A program made the position numbers and the translations under genes. A DNA stretch of 20,619 nucleotides from CAZDUS01 sp964609375 (GTDB taxonomy: Bacteria > Verrucomicrobiota > Kiritimatiellia > CAIKKV01 > CAITUY01): positions 1 through 20,619 of the forward strand of contig CAZSSA010000040.1 in NCBI GenBank assembly GCA_964609375.1, in the 5' to 3' direction. Positions 1-8,055 of this stretch are shown here, one piece after another. Under the pieces are notes generated by a model. It made no database searches and was not told the origin of the DNA. It saw only the letters and a list, made by a program, of their open reading frames with translations. Every line of letters begins with the position of its first letter. The first letter of the stretch is position 1.

Positions 1-53
1 TGTGCGTACTGGAAGTCGAGGTTTACGATTGATGTGTACTTGTCGTTTGACAT
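1..53 (-). CDS. 5' end of an unidentified gene, cut by window edge
   Basis: Only the first 17 codons are inside the window, reading MSNDKYTSIVNLDFQYA. The start is supported by AGGAG at 60-64 placed 6 nt before the ATG at 53-51. It lies downstream of pgsA on the same strand and no terminator is visible between them, so it may be the last gene of the operon. The peptide is too short to assign a family, and I do not recognise it. Confidence 0.55.
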   Translation of the reverse strand, partial: MSNDKYTSIVNLDFQYA

Positions 54-104
54 GATCAACTCCTATTTTGGGTTTGTCTTCATCACACTAACAGCCGACA
101 CGTT

Positions 105-126
105 TTACTCCATTCAAGCCTCCTTT
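105..126 (-). promoter_or_regulatory. Strong Shine-Dalgarno followed by a two-codon ORF (Met-Glu-stop)
   Basis: On the minus strand AAAGGAGG (126-119) is followed after 5 nt by ATG GAG TAA (113-105). This is the best ribosome binding site in the left part of the window, yet the reading frame ends after two codons. The true downstream gene has its own AGGAG and ATG about 50 nt later. All three frames after this ATG meet a stop before that gene, so a single indel does not fuse them. It may be a leader minigene or a relic of a lost start; function is unknown. Confidence 0.35.
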
Positions 127-186
127 CGTATTTGCCAACAGCGCCCATGACGACGCGCGACACTCCAATCCATCTCCGCCACATGT

Positions 187-801
187 TTACGTATGCTCAA
201 GATATAGCTGACGACTTTCCCACAAGTAAAGCGTACCGGAAACTACCGTTAACGCTCCCACCATCAGGGAAAGAAACATCGCCGTCTTGGTAAAGTAGGG
301 ATTAAATACCGCCATCACATCCGCCTGAACGCCCGGCTGCAAGAACATCGGCAAAATATCCTCCTGCAAGGCCAATCCCGTCATGATGACCACAATCGTC
401 ACCGTCTGCCAGATCATCTTGTGCTTGCCCCAGCTCCCCGCCGGCAACACCTTGCCCTGCTGCGCCCCCAGCAAACGCAGTCCGGTTATCAAAAATTCAC
501 GGCTGATCACGGTAATCACAATCCATACCGGCATGATCTGATGGATCGAGGCAAAACAGACAAATGCCGCCGATACCAATATTTTATCCGCCAGGGGATC
601 CATCAATTGTCCGAAGGACGAAATACTCCCCATCCGCCTCGCCAACATCCCATCCAGCCAGTCCGTCAGCCCTGCTATACCAAAAATCACCAACGCCAGC
701 GTCTTGCCAAACGGTAACCCGGTCGTCAAAAATCCCACCATCACAAACGTCAACCCGATCCGGCTGACCGTAATCTTGTTCGGCAAATTAATCACACTCA
801 T
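187..801 (-). CDS. pgsA: CDP-diacylglycerol--glycerol-3-phosphate 3-phosphatidyltransferase
   Basis: This integral membrane enzyme joins CDP-diacylglycerol and glycerol-3-phosphate to give phosphatidylglycerol phosphate, the committed step to phosphatidylglycerol and cardiolipin. The 204-residue protein has the complete CDP-alcohol phosphotransferase signature at about residues 47-72: DWLDG, then AR, then G, then D and D (DGxxAR...G...D...D). Several hydrophobic segments span the rest, including one near the C-terminus. The ATG at 801-799 is preceded by AGGAGG about 4 nt away. It follows rimO after about 100 nt of repeat-rich DNA. A ymfM(rodZ-like)-pgsA neighbourhood is also known in Bacillus, which supports pgsA over other family members. 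Length is normal for PgsA. Confidence 0.93.
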   Translation of the reverse strand: MSVINLPNKITVSRIGLTFVMVGFLTTGLPFGKTLALVIFGIAGLTDWLDGMLARRMGSISSFGQLMDPLADKILVSAAFVCFASIHQIMPVWIVITVISREFLITGLRLLGAQQGKVLPAGSWGKHKMIWQTVTIVVIMTGLALQEDILPMFLQPGVQADVMAVFNPYFTKTAMFLSLMVGALTVVSGTLYLWESRQLYLEHT

Positions 802-836
802 ATCCCCTCCTGATCCATCCGACCCACTATCATGAT

Positions 837-930
837 CTTAATCGTAATCTCGAATTACTCCTCACTTTTCACCCTCTCCCCTGCCATCCCCCATCAACCA
901 TTAACCATCAACCATTCCCCTCCCCCCCTC
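837..930 (-). repeat. Composite intergenic repeat, copy 1 (pgsA-rimO spacer and rimO 3' end)
   Basis: Read on the minus strand, the stretch runs from G-rich sequence (GGGGGGGAGGGG), through ATGGTTGATGG/ATGGTTAATGG units, to GATTACGATTAAG near 849-837. The 21 bases at 910-930 are identical to 14572-14592. It overlaps the rimO stop codon at 903-901. No gene lies in 802-900. Order and content match the second copy around the assembly gap. Confidence 0.6.
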
Positions 931-2319
931 TCTCACCCCCTCCCCCACCATCCCATACCCATCAACCCCTGTGTACCTCACCTGCACCCAATCTCCCGCT
1001 TTGACCGGCTTCTTCCCGAATTTCAACCGAATATCGCCATCCACCTCCGGCGCCTCCCGTGATGATCGTGCCTTTATCATCTCCCCGCGGGCATCCACAA
1101 TCAATACCGTATCCACCGCCCCCACCCGCCCCGCCAGCTTGCGACTCACCATCTCCTGCTGAACCTTCATCAGGGTTGCGCGTCGGCGCTTCGCTGTCGC
1201 CTCGGAAACCGGCCCCGGCAACTCACACGCCGCCGTATCCTCTTCCCGTGAAAAAACGAACGTGCCCAAATGATCAAATTCAGCCTCACTGACCATCGCC
1301 ACCAGATCCCTGAAATGCGCGGGCGTCTCCCCGGGAAACCCCACCAGGCACGTCGTCCGCAAGGTAACACCCGGCAACAACCGCCGCGCTCGCGCCGGAA
1401 ATTCCCGGACCGCCACACTTCCACCTGCACGCCGCATCGCCCTCAATATATCCGGATGCGAATGCTGAATGGGAACATCCAGATAACGGCACACCTGCGG
1501 AATCTCCCCCATCGTCTCCAACAATTCATCCGTTAAATGCGCCGGATGCCCATATAACAGCCGAATCCAAAATTGACCACCCAACCTGCCTAATGCCCGC
1601 AGCAACGCCGGCAGATCAGCCCCATCCTTCCGGTCACACCCATATCGGGTCGTATCCTGGGAAATCAGATTGAGTTCTCGCACCCCGCGCTCCAACAGCA
1701 CACCAGCCTCCCGCACCACGTCATCTATCGATCGGGAGCGGAACCTCCCCCGTATTCCCGGAATGGCACAAAACGCACACTGGTGATTGCATCCCTCCGC
1801 AATCTTGACATAGGAATAAGGACCGCCCGTCAGCACAATCCTGGACGCCCGCGGACTAAATACCTTCCGGGATACCCGCGACACCTTCAATATATCCCGC
1901 TCGCCCTTCTCCAACCGCCGGACAATGAGCGCAATCTCCTCAAGCTGGTCCAGCCCGATAAACGCATCCACCTCCGGCATCAAGTCACGAAGTTCCTCGC
2001 GATACCGCTGCGTCAGACAGCCCGCCACAATGACCGCCTTACAGTCGCCGGTCACTTTCAAGGCACACGCCCTCAAGATCGCTTCAATGGATTCCTTCTT
2101 GGCGTCCCCAATAAATCCACAGGTATTGATCAGGATGATGTCCGCCGATTCAGGGGAAGCCGCCAGGCGGACATGGGCATCGCGTAACACGGAAGCCATG
2201 TGTTCGGAGTCCACCAGGTTCTTGGCGCACCCCAGACTGATGAACCCCACCGACAAGGTTGCTTTCCCAGCCAAAGGGCGCGCCTGCCCCGTGCTTTTTG
2301 CATCATCACGCCGCTTCAT
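901..2319 (-). CDS. rimO: Ribosomal protein S12 methylthiotransferase RimO
   Basis: RimO is a radical-SAM enzyme that adds a methylthio group to a conserved aspartate of ribosomal protein S12. The N-terminal UPF0004 domain carries Cys31 (SLGCAKN), Cys67 (NTCGF) and Cys101 (AGCLTQRY), the expected ligands of the auxiliary cluster. The radical-SAM motif EGCNHQCAFC has Cys177, Cys181 and Cys184. Further on are PIQHSHPDILRAMRR and a C-terminal TRAM domain ending near GYGMVG. SLGCAKN and the S12-type core favour RimO over MiaB. The start codon lies 4 nt after the rodZ-like stop, with only a weak AAAG ahead, suggesting translational coupling. The final 13 or so residues (EGVREGGRGMVDG) are encoded by the G-rich repeat and probably are not ancestral. 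Confidence 0.95.
   Translation of the reverse strand: MKRRDDAKSTGQARPLAGKATLSVGFISLGCAKNLVDSEHMASVLRDAHVRLAASPESADIILINTCGFIGDAKKESIEAILRACALKVTGDCKAVIVAGCLTQRYREELRDLMPEVDAFIGLDQLEEIALIVRRLEKGERDILKVSRVSRKVFSPRASRIVLTGGPYSYVKIAEGCNHQCAFCAIPGIRGRFRSRSIDDVVREAGVLLERGVRELNLISQDTTRYGCDRKDGADLPALLRALGRLGGQFWIRLLYGHPAHLTDELLETMGEIPQVCRYLDVPIQHSHPDILRAMRRAGGSVAVREFPARARRLLPGVTLRTTCLVGFPGETPAHFRDLVAMVSEAEFDHLGTFVFSREEDTAACELPGPVSEATAKRRRATLMKVQQEMVSRKLAGRVGAVDTVLIVDARGEMIKARSSREAPEVDGDIRLKFGKKPVKAGDWVQVRYTGVDGYGMVGEGVREGGRGMVDG
917..946 (-). other. Potential G-quadruplex run at the rimO 3' end
   Basis: On the minus (transcribed) strand four G-runs of 4 to 7 bases occur within 30 nt: 946-942, 940-936, 928-922 and 920-917, with loops of 1, 7 and 1 nt. 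This fits the usual G3+ N1-7 pattern. It would be present in the mRNA at the end of rimO, ahead of pgsA. Folding and function are inferred. Confidence 0.45.
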
Positions 2320-2323
2320 GCGA

Positions 2324-3085
2324 TCAAGGCTTTCTAGGCTTCAAGTAGGGTGCCGGCGGCTCCTCGGCCAACCGCAGGCGCGGCGCTGCCACTCCCGTTG
2401 ATGGTTTCGGGGGCGCCGGTACAACCTCCTCGCTCAAGCGTGGTGTTGCCGATGCAGGTCGCCTCACCAGTAGATGCACACTAAATCCAACCAGGATGGC
2501 CACCACAACAATCGCCACGCCGATGGCAACATATCGCCCCACCGGCAATTCCGCCGAACGCCCGTATTCACGAGCCCTGCGCGGATCTCGCATCACACCC
2601 TGTCCCAACTCGCCGCGCGAAGCCCACGAGGCAGCAACCGATCTTACCGTCTGCCGTACGGCCACATCAACATCGCGGGCCACACGGGTGGCCGACTCTC
2701 TCACCATCGCAAACCATTCCCCGGCGGAAACAGACGGTTGCACAGGTGATCGCACCGGACCCAGCCGATCCCTTGCGGCCGCCGGCATCGCCGGAACAGG
2801 ACGGGCGGACACGCTCTCGGTAATCAGCGAAGGGCGCACAGCCTGCGCATGACGGACAAGGTAATCCCGGATCAACGGCGCCGGATCAAGCCCCACCCGT
2901 TCCGCATACAGCTTGATAAACCCCTTTCCGTAAAACGGGGCCGCTATCCGGCTGAAATCGTTATTCTCTATGGCATCAACCATAGGAAGCTTGATCCGCG
3001 TTGCCTCCGCAATATCATGCTGGGACAGCTTAAGTTTTTCCCGCGCCGTGCGCAGGGTTCCGCCAGGTGAAAACATATCCGTCAT
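2324..3085 (-). CDS. RodZ-like helix-turn-helix membrane protein
   Basis: The 253-residue protein has an N-terminal HTH_25/Xre-like helix-turn-helix at about residues 10-66 (LRTAREKLKLSQHDIAEATR, then FYGKGFIKLYAERVGLDP), typical of RodZ and Bacillus YmfM. A long Pro/Ala/Arg-rich linker follows, then one membrane helix at about 185-207, and a short proline-rich tail. RodZ links the MreB cytoskeleton to the membrane and cell-wall machinery. The C-terminal DUF4115 domain of longer RodZ proteins is not apparent, since only 46 residues follow the helix. The ATG overlaps the ftsK stop as ATGA, with GAGGGGGG just ahead. A position between ftsK and pgsA matches the spoIIIE-ymfM-pgsA order of Firmicutes. 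The exact cytoskeletal role is inferred. Confidence 0.8.
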   Translation of the reverse strand: MTDMFSPGGTLRTAREKLKLSQHDIAEATRIKLPMVDAIENNDFSRIAAPFYGKGFIKLYAERVGLDPAPLIRDYLVRHAQAVRPSLITESVSARPVPAMPAAARDRLGPVRSPVQPSVSAGEWFAMVRESATRVARDVDVAVRQTVRSVAASWASRGELGQGVMRDPRRAREYGRSAELPVGRYVAIGVAIVVVAILVGFSVHLLVRRPASATPRLSEEVVPAPPKPSTGVAAPRLRLAEEPPAPYLKPRKP

Positions 3086-5604
3086 GGGCCCCCCTCTTCA
3101 GAATCGCCGGCATTATTTGGCACTTCACCATCCAAATCAATGAGGATTTCCCGGGGATCGGATCCTCGTGCAGGCCCGACAATCCCGCGTTCCTCCAGCA
3201 CATCCATCACGCGCGCCGCACGCGTGTATCCAATCCGCAAGCGCCGCTGTAACGACGACGTGGAAGCCCGCTGCGTCTCGCGGATGATTTGCACCGCCAT
3301 CTCCACCAATTCATCATCGTTATCATCCCCGCCGCCACCACTAATCAGCATGTCATCGAAACTCCCCGCCGGAACACTTCCCGGGGCCGCCACCGTCGCC
3401 ACTGGGGACTCCGTCCCCGCCTCCGGCACCGCCGCACTCCGCTTGACGCCTCCCGTCTTCTCGGGCGCCGGCGCTTCCGCCACCGCTGCAGGACACTGTT
3501 TCTTGATAAAATCCACAATCTTCCGGATGTCTTCATCGGACGTCATCGCCCCTTGGGCCCGGATCAGCTTGCTCGCCCCCGGCGGCATGTAAAGCATATC
3601 GCCTCGCCCCAGCAACTTCTCCGCCCCATTGCCGTCAAGAATGGTTTTACTGTCAACCTTCTGGGCCACCTGGAATGCAATACGCGCCGGGAAGTTGGCC
3701 TTGATCGTCCCGGTAATCACGTTCACCGTCGGCCGCTGAGTGGCCAGGATCATATGAATCCCCACCGCACGGGACATCTGCGCCAACCGTGCAATATAAC
3801 TTTCAATCTCGGCTTGTGCCGTCAACATCAAGTCAGCCAGCTCATCAATAATCACCACAATATAACTGAGCCGGTCCGGCGGCCGGTTCCCGTCATCCGC
3901 CGGTTCGCCAAACAAACTCTGCTGCTTCTCGATCTTCCGCGAGTTGTAACTCTTGATGTTACGGACTCCGGCCTTGGCCATGATCTGGTAGCGCTTCTCC
4001 ATCTCCGACACCGCCCACCGCAATCCTCCGGCCACTTTCTTGGGATCGGTAATGATCTGGTTTCGCGACCCGAGAAGATGCGGCAGATGATTGTAAGCCG
4101 AAAATTCAACAATCTTCGGGTCAATCAACATCAACTGCAACTGCTCCGGCGTCCGCGACATCAATAACCCGGCCAGAATCGAGTTCATGCACACGGTCTT
4201 TCCCGAACCGGTCGCCCCGGCAATCAGTAGATGCGGCATCGAGGCCAGATCCGCGACAATGTCCCGCCCTCCAACGTCCTTCCCCAGCACAATCGGGATC
4301 TCCAGCCGGTCCGGCTGCCAGGCGGGACCCTGCAAAATCTCGCGTAAAAAAACCGTGCTTGTGGTGGTGTTCGGAACTTCAATCCCTACCGTTCCCCGCC
4401 CGGGCACCGGCGCCTGCACACGCACACTCTGCGCCTTGAGCGAAAGCGCCAGGTTGTTGCTGAGAGCCGCAATCTTCTCCAGCTTGACCCCCGGTGCCGG
4501 CACCAATTCGTAACGGGTCACCACCGGCCCTGACTCCACCGCCTTGAGTTCGGTCTTGATCTGGAAATCCTCCAGCGTCTGAATAATGACGCGTGCCGTG
4601 ATGTCCGTATCCCCCCTTATTGCACGCTGCTCGGCCGGCGGTATCTCCGTCAGAAGCGACATGGTCGGCAATTCATAGTTGCCAACCGGAAGCGATACAA
4701 GAGACGCAAGGGGCTTCGTCGGTTCAACCGCGGATTTTTCCCTGGGCTTGGGTGCCGCTTTTGACGTTGGCGGCGGCTCAGGCGGTTTCACCACCGGCTC
4801 GGGCTTGGCGACCGGCGTCACCGGGACGGAAATCAATTCCGCCGGCGGTTCACGATCCGGAATAACCGACCGTTTTCGCTCCTCCATCTCCCGTACCGGA
4901 GGCTTCGTCTCTTCGCGCGTTGCCACCCGTTCAAGCCGTTCCCGCTGCCATTCCTTGATGGCCGGCTTCCGTTTCGGCAAGTCGGTTACTTCCTGATCTC
5001 GCGGTCCCTTAACCCGTTCCCCGGCCGCCGTTGCCCAGGCAATCAGTCGCGCCGTCTCCCTCGTGATAACATCCCACCCGAAAAATAAAATGGACGACAC
5101 CAGCAGGGTCGCCAGAACAACAATTAGTGCCCCGAGATCACCAAACATGTGCGCCGACAATAGATGCGTCACCAGTTGGGCCGGCACTCCCCCTGCCGCG
5201 CCAATGTTGAGCGACACCATCGCGCCACTCAGAAGACCCGGGCGCAAATTAATGAGTCCACACAGGGAAAACGTCATCACCACGGCCCAAATCAGCTTGG
5301 CCCGTGCATGCTCAACCCCGTGGAAAATCATCACAATCCCAAACCCAAGAAACCACAACGGGAGCACATAGGCCACCACACCCAGCGTCATCAACAGGAC
5401 GAACGACACCCAGGCACCCACGGGACCGATAAAATTGATCGGCGGAGTCTTTGGCGGCGCCGCCAACATAGAAATGTCACGCCAGTCATAGGAAACCAAA
5501 CCGAGAAATAACAGCACACAAAGCGCCAGCAACACTATGCTCCACGCCTCCCTCACCCCTGTACTCATCTTTGATGTCGTTGGTTCCACTGGCTTAGTCC
5601 TCAT
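3082..5604 (-). CDS. ftsK: DNA translocase FtsK/SpoIIIE
   Basis: FtsK is a membrane-anchored hexameric ATPase that pumps chromosome ends through the division septum and helps resolve dimers. With the start at 5604 it has about 840 residues. Four or more membrane helices lie in the first 180 or so residues, then a Pro/Lys/Glu-rich linker. The motor domain has Walker A GATGSGKT at 463-470 and Walker B VVIIDELADLM, followed by LATQRPTVNVITGTIKANFP. The C-terminal gamma winged helix occupies about the last 80 residues (DDELVEMAVQIIRETQ, then GYTRAARVMDVLEERGIVGP). The longest frame begins at 5670 but overlaps the TPR gene by 77 nt. I prefer ATG 5604 (11-nt overlap); ATG 5568 is also possible. None has a strong Shine-Dalgarno, so translation is probably coupled. 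Confidence 0.94.
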   Translation of the reverse strand: MRTKPVEPTTSKMSTGVREAWSIVLLALCVLLFLGLVSYDWRDISMLAAPPKTPPINFIGPVGAWVSFVLLMTLGVVAYVLPLWFLGFGIVMIFHGVEHARAKLIWAVVMTFSLCGLINLRPGLLSGAMVSLNIGAAGGVPAQLVTHLLSAHMFGDLGALIVVLATLLVSSILFFGWDVITRETARLIAWATAAGERVKGPRDQEVTDLPKRKPAIKEWQRERLERVATREETKPPVREMEERKRSVIPDREPPAELISVPVTPVAKPEPVVKPPEPPPTSKAAPKPREKSAVEPTKPLASLVSLPVGNYELPTMSLLTEIPPAEQRAIRGDTDITARVIIQTLEDFQIKTELKAVESGPVVTRYELVPAPGVKLEKIAALSNNLALSLKAQSVRVQAPVPGRGTVGIEVPNTTTSTVFLREILQGPAWQPDRLEIPIVLGKDVGGRDIVADLASMPHLLIAGATGSGKTVCMNSILAGLLMSRTPEQLQLMLIDPKIVEFSAYNHLPHLLGSRNQIITDPKKVAGGLRWAVSEMEKRYQIMAKAGVRNIKSYNSRKIEKQQSLFGEPADDGNRPPDRLSYIVVIIDELADLMLTAQAEIESYIARLAQMSRAVGIHMILATQRPTVNVITGTIKANFPARIAFQVAQKVDSKTILDGNGAEKLLGRGDMLYMPPGASKLIRAQGAMTSDEDIRKIVDFIKKQCPAAVAEAPAPEKTGGVKRSAAVPEAGTESPVATVAAPGSVPAGSFDDMLISGGGGDDNDDELVEMAVQIIRETQRASTSSLQRRLRIGYTRAARVMDVLEERGIVGPARGSDPREILIDLDGEVPNNAGDSEEGGP

Positions 5605-6244
5605 CCGCCGCTTTCGAAGCCGTCTCGCCGGCAGCACGGCGACAACGGGCAACCAAATCCTTGCCGGCAACAGTATTGGTCACTCCCGCCAATACACTCA
5701 ATCGCAACGCGCTCTGCGCCGCCCGCAGGGCACGGTCATATCGCCCCTCGGCATAATACGCCTCGGATAGCGTGTTCCAGATCAGGTAATCAGACGGCGC
5801 ATCAATCACAGCCGATCGCGCCAGTTTGACCGCTTTGGCTGGATTCTTGATCGCAGGATCCTTGATCTTCACATACACCCACGCCAGGTTGTTCTTGATC
5901 ATGGGATTGTCAGGCATGGCCTTCTGTAACGATTCCAGCATGGGCAAGGCATCCTCGAAACGCCCTTGCTCAATGTAGGCGGCACTCAGCAGAAATCCAG
6001 CCTCATTGCTTTTCGGCTCCAATAGCCGGGCTTTTTCAAGGATGGCCACCGCCTCCGGGATCTTGCCTTTGGAGAGAAGTTCACGCCCGCTCGTCAGCAA
6101 TGCCCGCGACTCCCCTTCACCCGCAACCGTCGCCGGCGGCTTCGCCGCCGTTTCACCCGGGGTCGCTTCCTCCGCCACCACTCCACGTGTCCATAGCATC
6201 GCCACCATCATCACCACAGCAAGTCTTCTCATGCGCCAATCCAT
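5594..6244 (-). CDS. Secreted/periplasmic TPR-repeat protein
   Basis: The 216-residue protein starts with a signal peptide: MRRLAVV, a hydrophobic core, then GVVAEEA, with likely cleavage near residue 24. Residues 45 to 190 hold about four tetratricopeptide-like helical repeats (for example SGRELLSKGKIPEAVAILEK and LSEAYYAEGRYDRALRAAQS). TPR proteins are protein-binding scaffolds; the partner here is unknown. The first ATG lies 1 nt after the ybbR stop. The fifth codon is also ATG, with AGGATGG about 8 nt ahead, and may be the real start. Its place between ybbR and ftsK suggests an envelope role, but that is context only. Confidence 0.8.
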   Translation of the reverse strand: MDWRMRRLAVVMMVAMLWTRGVVAEEATPGETAAKPPATVAGEGESRALLTSGRELLSKGKIPEAVAILEKARLLEPKSNEAGFLLSAAYIEQGRFEDALPMLESLQKAMPDNPMIKNNLAWVYVKIKDPAIKNPAKAVKLARSAVIDAPSDYLIWNTLSEAYYAEGRYDRALRAAQSALRLSVLAGVTNTVAGKDLVARCRRAAGETASKAADED

Positions 6245-6245
6245 C

Positions 6246-7193
6246 CTATTTCAATGTCATCACAACCCGGACTGTCTCCGGCGTCGCCACGGCCCCCACA
6301 TCATTGCCGGCGAACACTCGCACCGGCACAACAAAAGTCCCCGGGGCAACCAATCCCACACAGTCGGCCACCACACGCACCTGCCGGCTATCCTCCGGAG
6401 AGATCACCGCGCCTGGCTTCCCTGTCAACTCCACATCCACCGTCGCCGGTTCCACCTGAATCGCCACCCACTGACCGGGCTCCACCACAGCACTGACCGG
6501 AACACTTTTCAATTGGCGCACCGATACCTTACGCGTCACCGTAACCTTGACCTGCACCTCCGCCGGCTCCATCTGCGCCACCCAGTTGTCCCCCGGCGCC
6601 TGCAAGGGACTTCGCCGGACAAACGTTTCTACACGCCCGTCCACATCCACCGGCTGGGTATAAACACTCTCCGTCGTCCGGAGTTTCGCCGCCGGGCCAC
6701 GCAGAATAACCGTGGAAGGCTCACATATCACCGCCCCCACTTCACCCGATAACGGAGTCCCGGTAATACGCCCCTGAACCGGCACCCGCTTTTCCGCCTG
6801 CTGATCCAGCGTCACATGGATCTGGGCCGGATGCACAGCCACCGCCCTTGCACCACGCATCCCCTTGACAATGTCAGGCGACAACACCACTTCTTTCGGC
6901 CTCGGACTGGTCTCATCCTCCAGGTTAACCAGCGCATGAAGCCGCCGGGGATCAAGACGCTGAATATCCTCCTGGGACCCGCGAAACGTCACGTCCACCG
7001 TCGAGACCGACTGGTCGAGAATCGCCATGCCTTCTCGAACCTGCATCTGCAGCCGAATTTCAGGAATCACGACTTCAAAACTGATCGCATCCTGAATCAC
7101 ATGCCAACTGATGGTGGCAATCAACAGCGCCATGCATTTCAGTTTCCAATTGTGCCTCAGAAGGCTCAATACCCTCACCCGCCTACCCGCCAT
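6246..7193 (-). CDS. YbbR-domain protein, probable regulator of CdaA (CdaR-like)
   Basis: The 315-residue protein has one N-terminal membrane helix (about residues 18-36, CMALLIATISWHVI) and then a long extracytoplasmic beta-rich region. That region contains at least three YbbR-type repeats, seen in VTFRGSQEDIQRLDP, VILRGPAAKLR and VELTGKPGAV. In Firmicutes CdaR is a YbbR protein encoded beside cdaA that modulates diadenylate cyclase activity through the membrane. Here it directly follows cdaA and overlaps it by 11 nt. The CdaR-like role is inferred from domain and position. The C-terminus ends at the last beta strand (VRVVMTLK), just before the TPR gene. Confidence 0.85.
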   Translation of the reverse strand: MAGRRVRVLSLLRHNWKLKCMALLIATISWHVIQDAISFEVVIPEIRLQMQVREGMAILDQSVSTVDVTFRGSQEDIQRLDPRRLHALVNLEDETSPRPKEVVLSPDIVKGMRGARAVAVHPAQIHVTLDQQAEKRVPVQGRITGTPLSGEVGAVICEPSTVILRGPAAKLRTTESVYTQPVDVDGRVETFVRRSPLQAPGDNWVAQMEPAEVQVKVTVTRKVSVRQLKSVPVSAVVEPGQWVAIQVEPATVDVELTGKPGAVISPEDSRQVRVVADCVGLVAPGTFVVPVRVFAGNDVGAVATPETVRVVMTLK

Positions 7194-8055
7194 TCTCCAC
7201 CTCCCCCTGCCGCGATAACTCCTCCGATTTGGCGATACTCTGAAAACTCAGGTCCAACTGTTTCCGGGCGCGGCTCCACCGGCTGGTATTGACTTCCTGC
7301 TCCTTGATTAATACCGCCGAGAGAAATCTCCTCAACCGCTCCTCATCAAAATCACGACTCAACCGGCCGCGGGTACTGATGGAAACCGTTCCTGATTCCT
7401 CCGACACCACCACGGCAATGGCATCCGTCTCCTCTGTCAACCCCATCGCCGCCCGATGCCGCGTGCCAAGCCCACGACTCAATTCCGGCCGCTGGCTCAA
7501 CGGGAACAGACACCCCGCCGCCACAATCCGATTCCCGCAAATAATAACCCCGCCGTCATGCAGTGGCGTATGGGGGAAAAAGATCGTCGCCAGCAAGTCC
7601 GAGTTCACCCGGGCATCAAGACGCACCCCTGTTTCCTGAATGGCACGGGTACTGATTTGCCTCTCAATGGCAATCAACGCGCCAATCCGGCGCTCCGCAA
7701 GCAACATCACGGCCTCCACAACGCTGTCCACAAACCCGCGCGATTCCGCCGGAGGGCTGAACATCGGCTGGCGTCCCAATTCCGCCAGTGCCCGCCGTAT
7801 CTCAGGCTGGAAAATCACCAGCAACGCCACCGCCAGATAGACAGAAAATCGTCCCAGCAGCCAGTTCAGGGCATAGACATGAAATACTTTCGTCAGCCCG
7901 AGAAGAATAATCATGACCAACAGCAGCCCCACCACCACCTGCACACTGCGGGTATCCTTGAAAAACAGCATCAGGACATAGAACGCCCCCGTCAGAATCA
8001 GGATTTCAACAACCCCGCTGACTCCCGGCCATATAACCTGGCTCAACCATTCCAC
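7183..8055 (-). CDS. cdaA: Membrane diadenylate cyclase CdaA/DacA
   Basis: CdaA condenses two ATP into the second messenger c-di-AMP. The 290-residue protein has three membrane helices (about 10-32, 38-56 and 62-82) and then the DAC domain (about 85-250). The catalytic motifs are LHDGGVII at 165-172 and GTRHRAA at 197-203, where most CdaA proteins have DGA followed by RHR. The Gly replacing Ala in DGA sits at residue 169. The start is GTG, reading V/M-EWLSQVIW, with GAGGAG 8 nt upstream, inside the end of folP (13-nt overlap with that ORF). The downstream YbbR partner and upstream folP match gene orders known from other phyla. Activity is likely intact. Confidence 0.93.
   Translation of the reverse strand: MEWLSQVIWPGVSGVVEILILTGAFYVLMLFFKDTRSVQVVVGLLLVMIILLGLTKVFHVYALNWLLGRFSVYLAVALLVIFQPEIRRALAELGRQPMFSPPAESRGFVDSVVEAVMLLAERRIGALIAIERQISTRAIQETGVRLDARVNSDLLATIFFPHTPLHDGGVIICGNRIVAAGCLFPLSQRPELSRGLGTRHRAAMGLTEETDAIAVVVSEESGTVSISTRGRLSRDFDEERLRRFLSAVLIKEQEVNTSRWSRARKQLDLSFQSIAKSEELSRQGEVENGG

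Noticed and set aside
837..930. CRISPR array
   Set aside because: Units are short, irregular and without spacers of constant length.
3289..4167. 292-codon plus-strand frame antisense to ftsK
   Set aside because: Same shadow pattern, no domain, fully inside ftsK.
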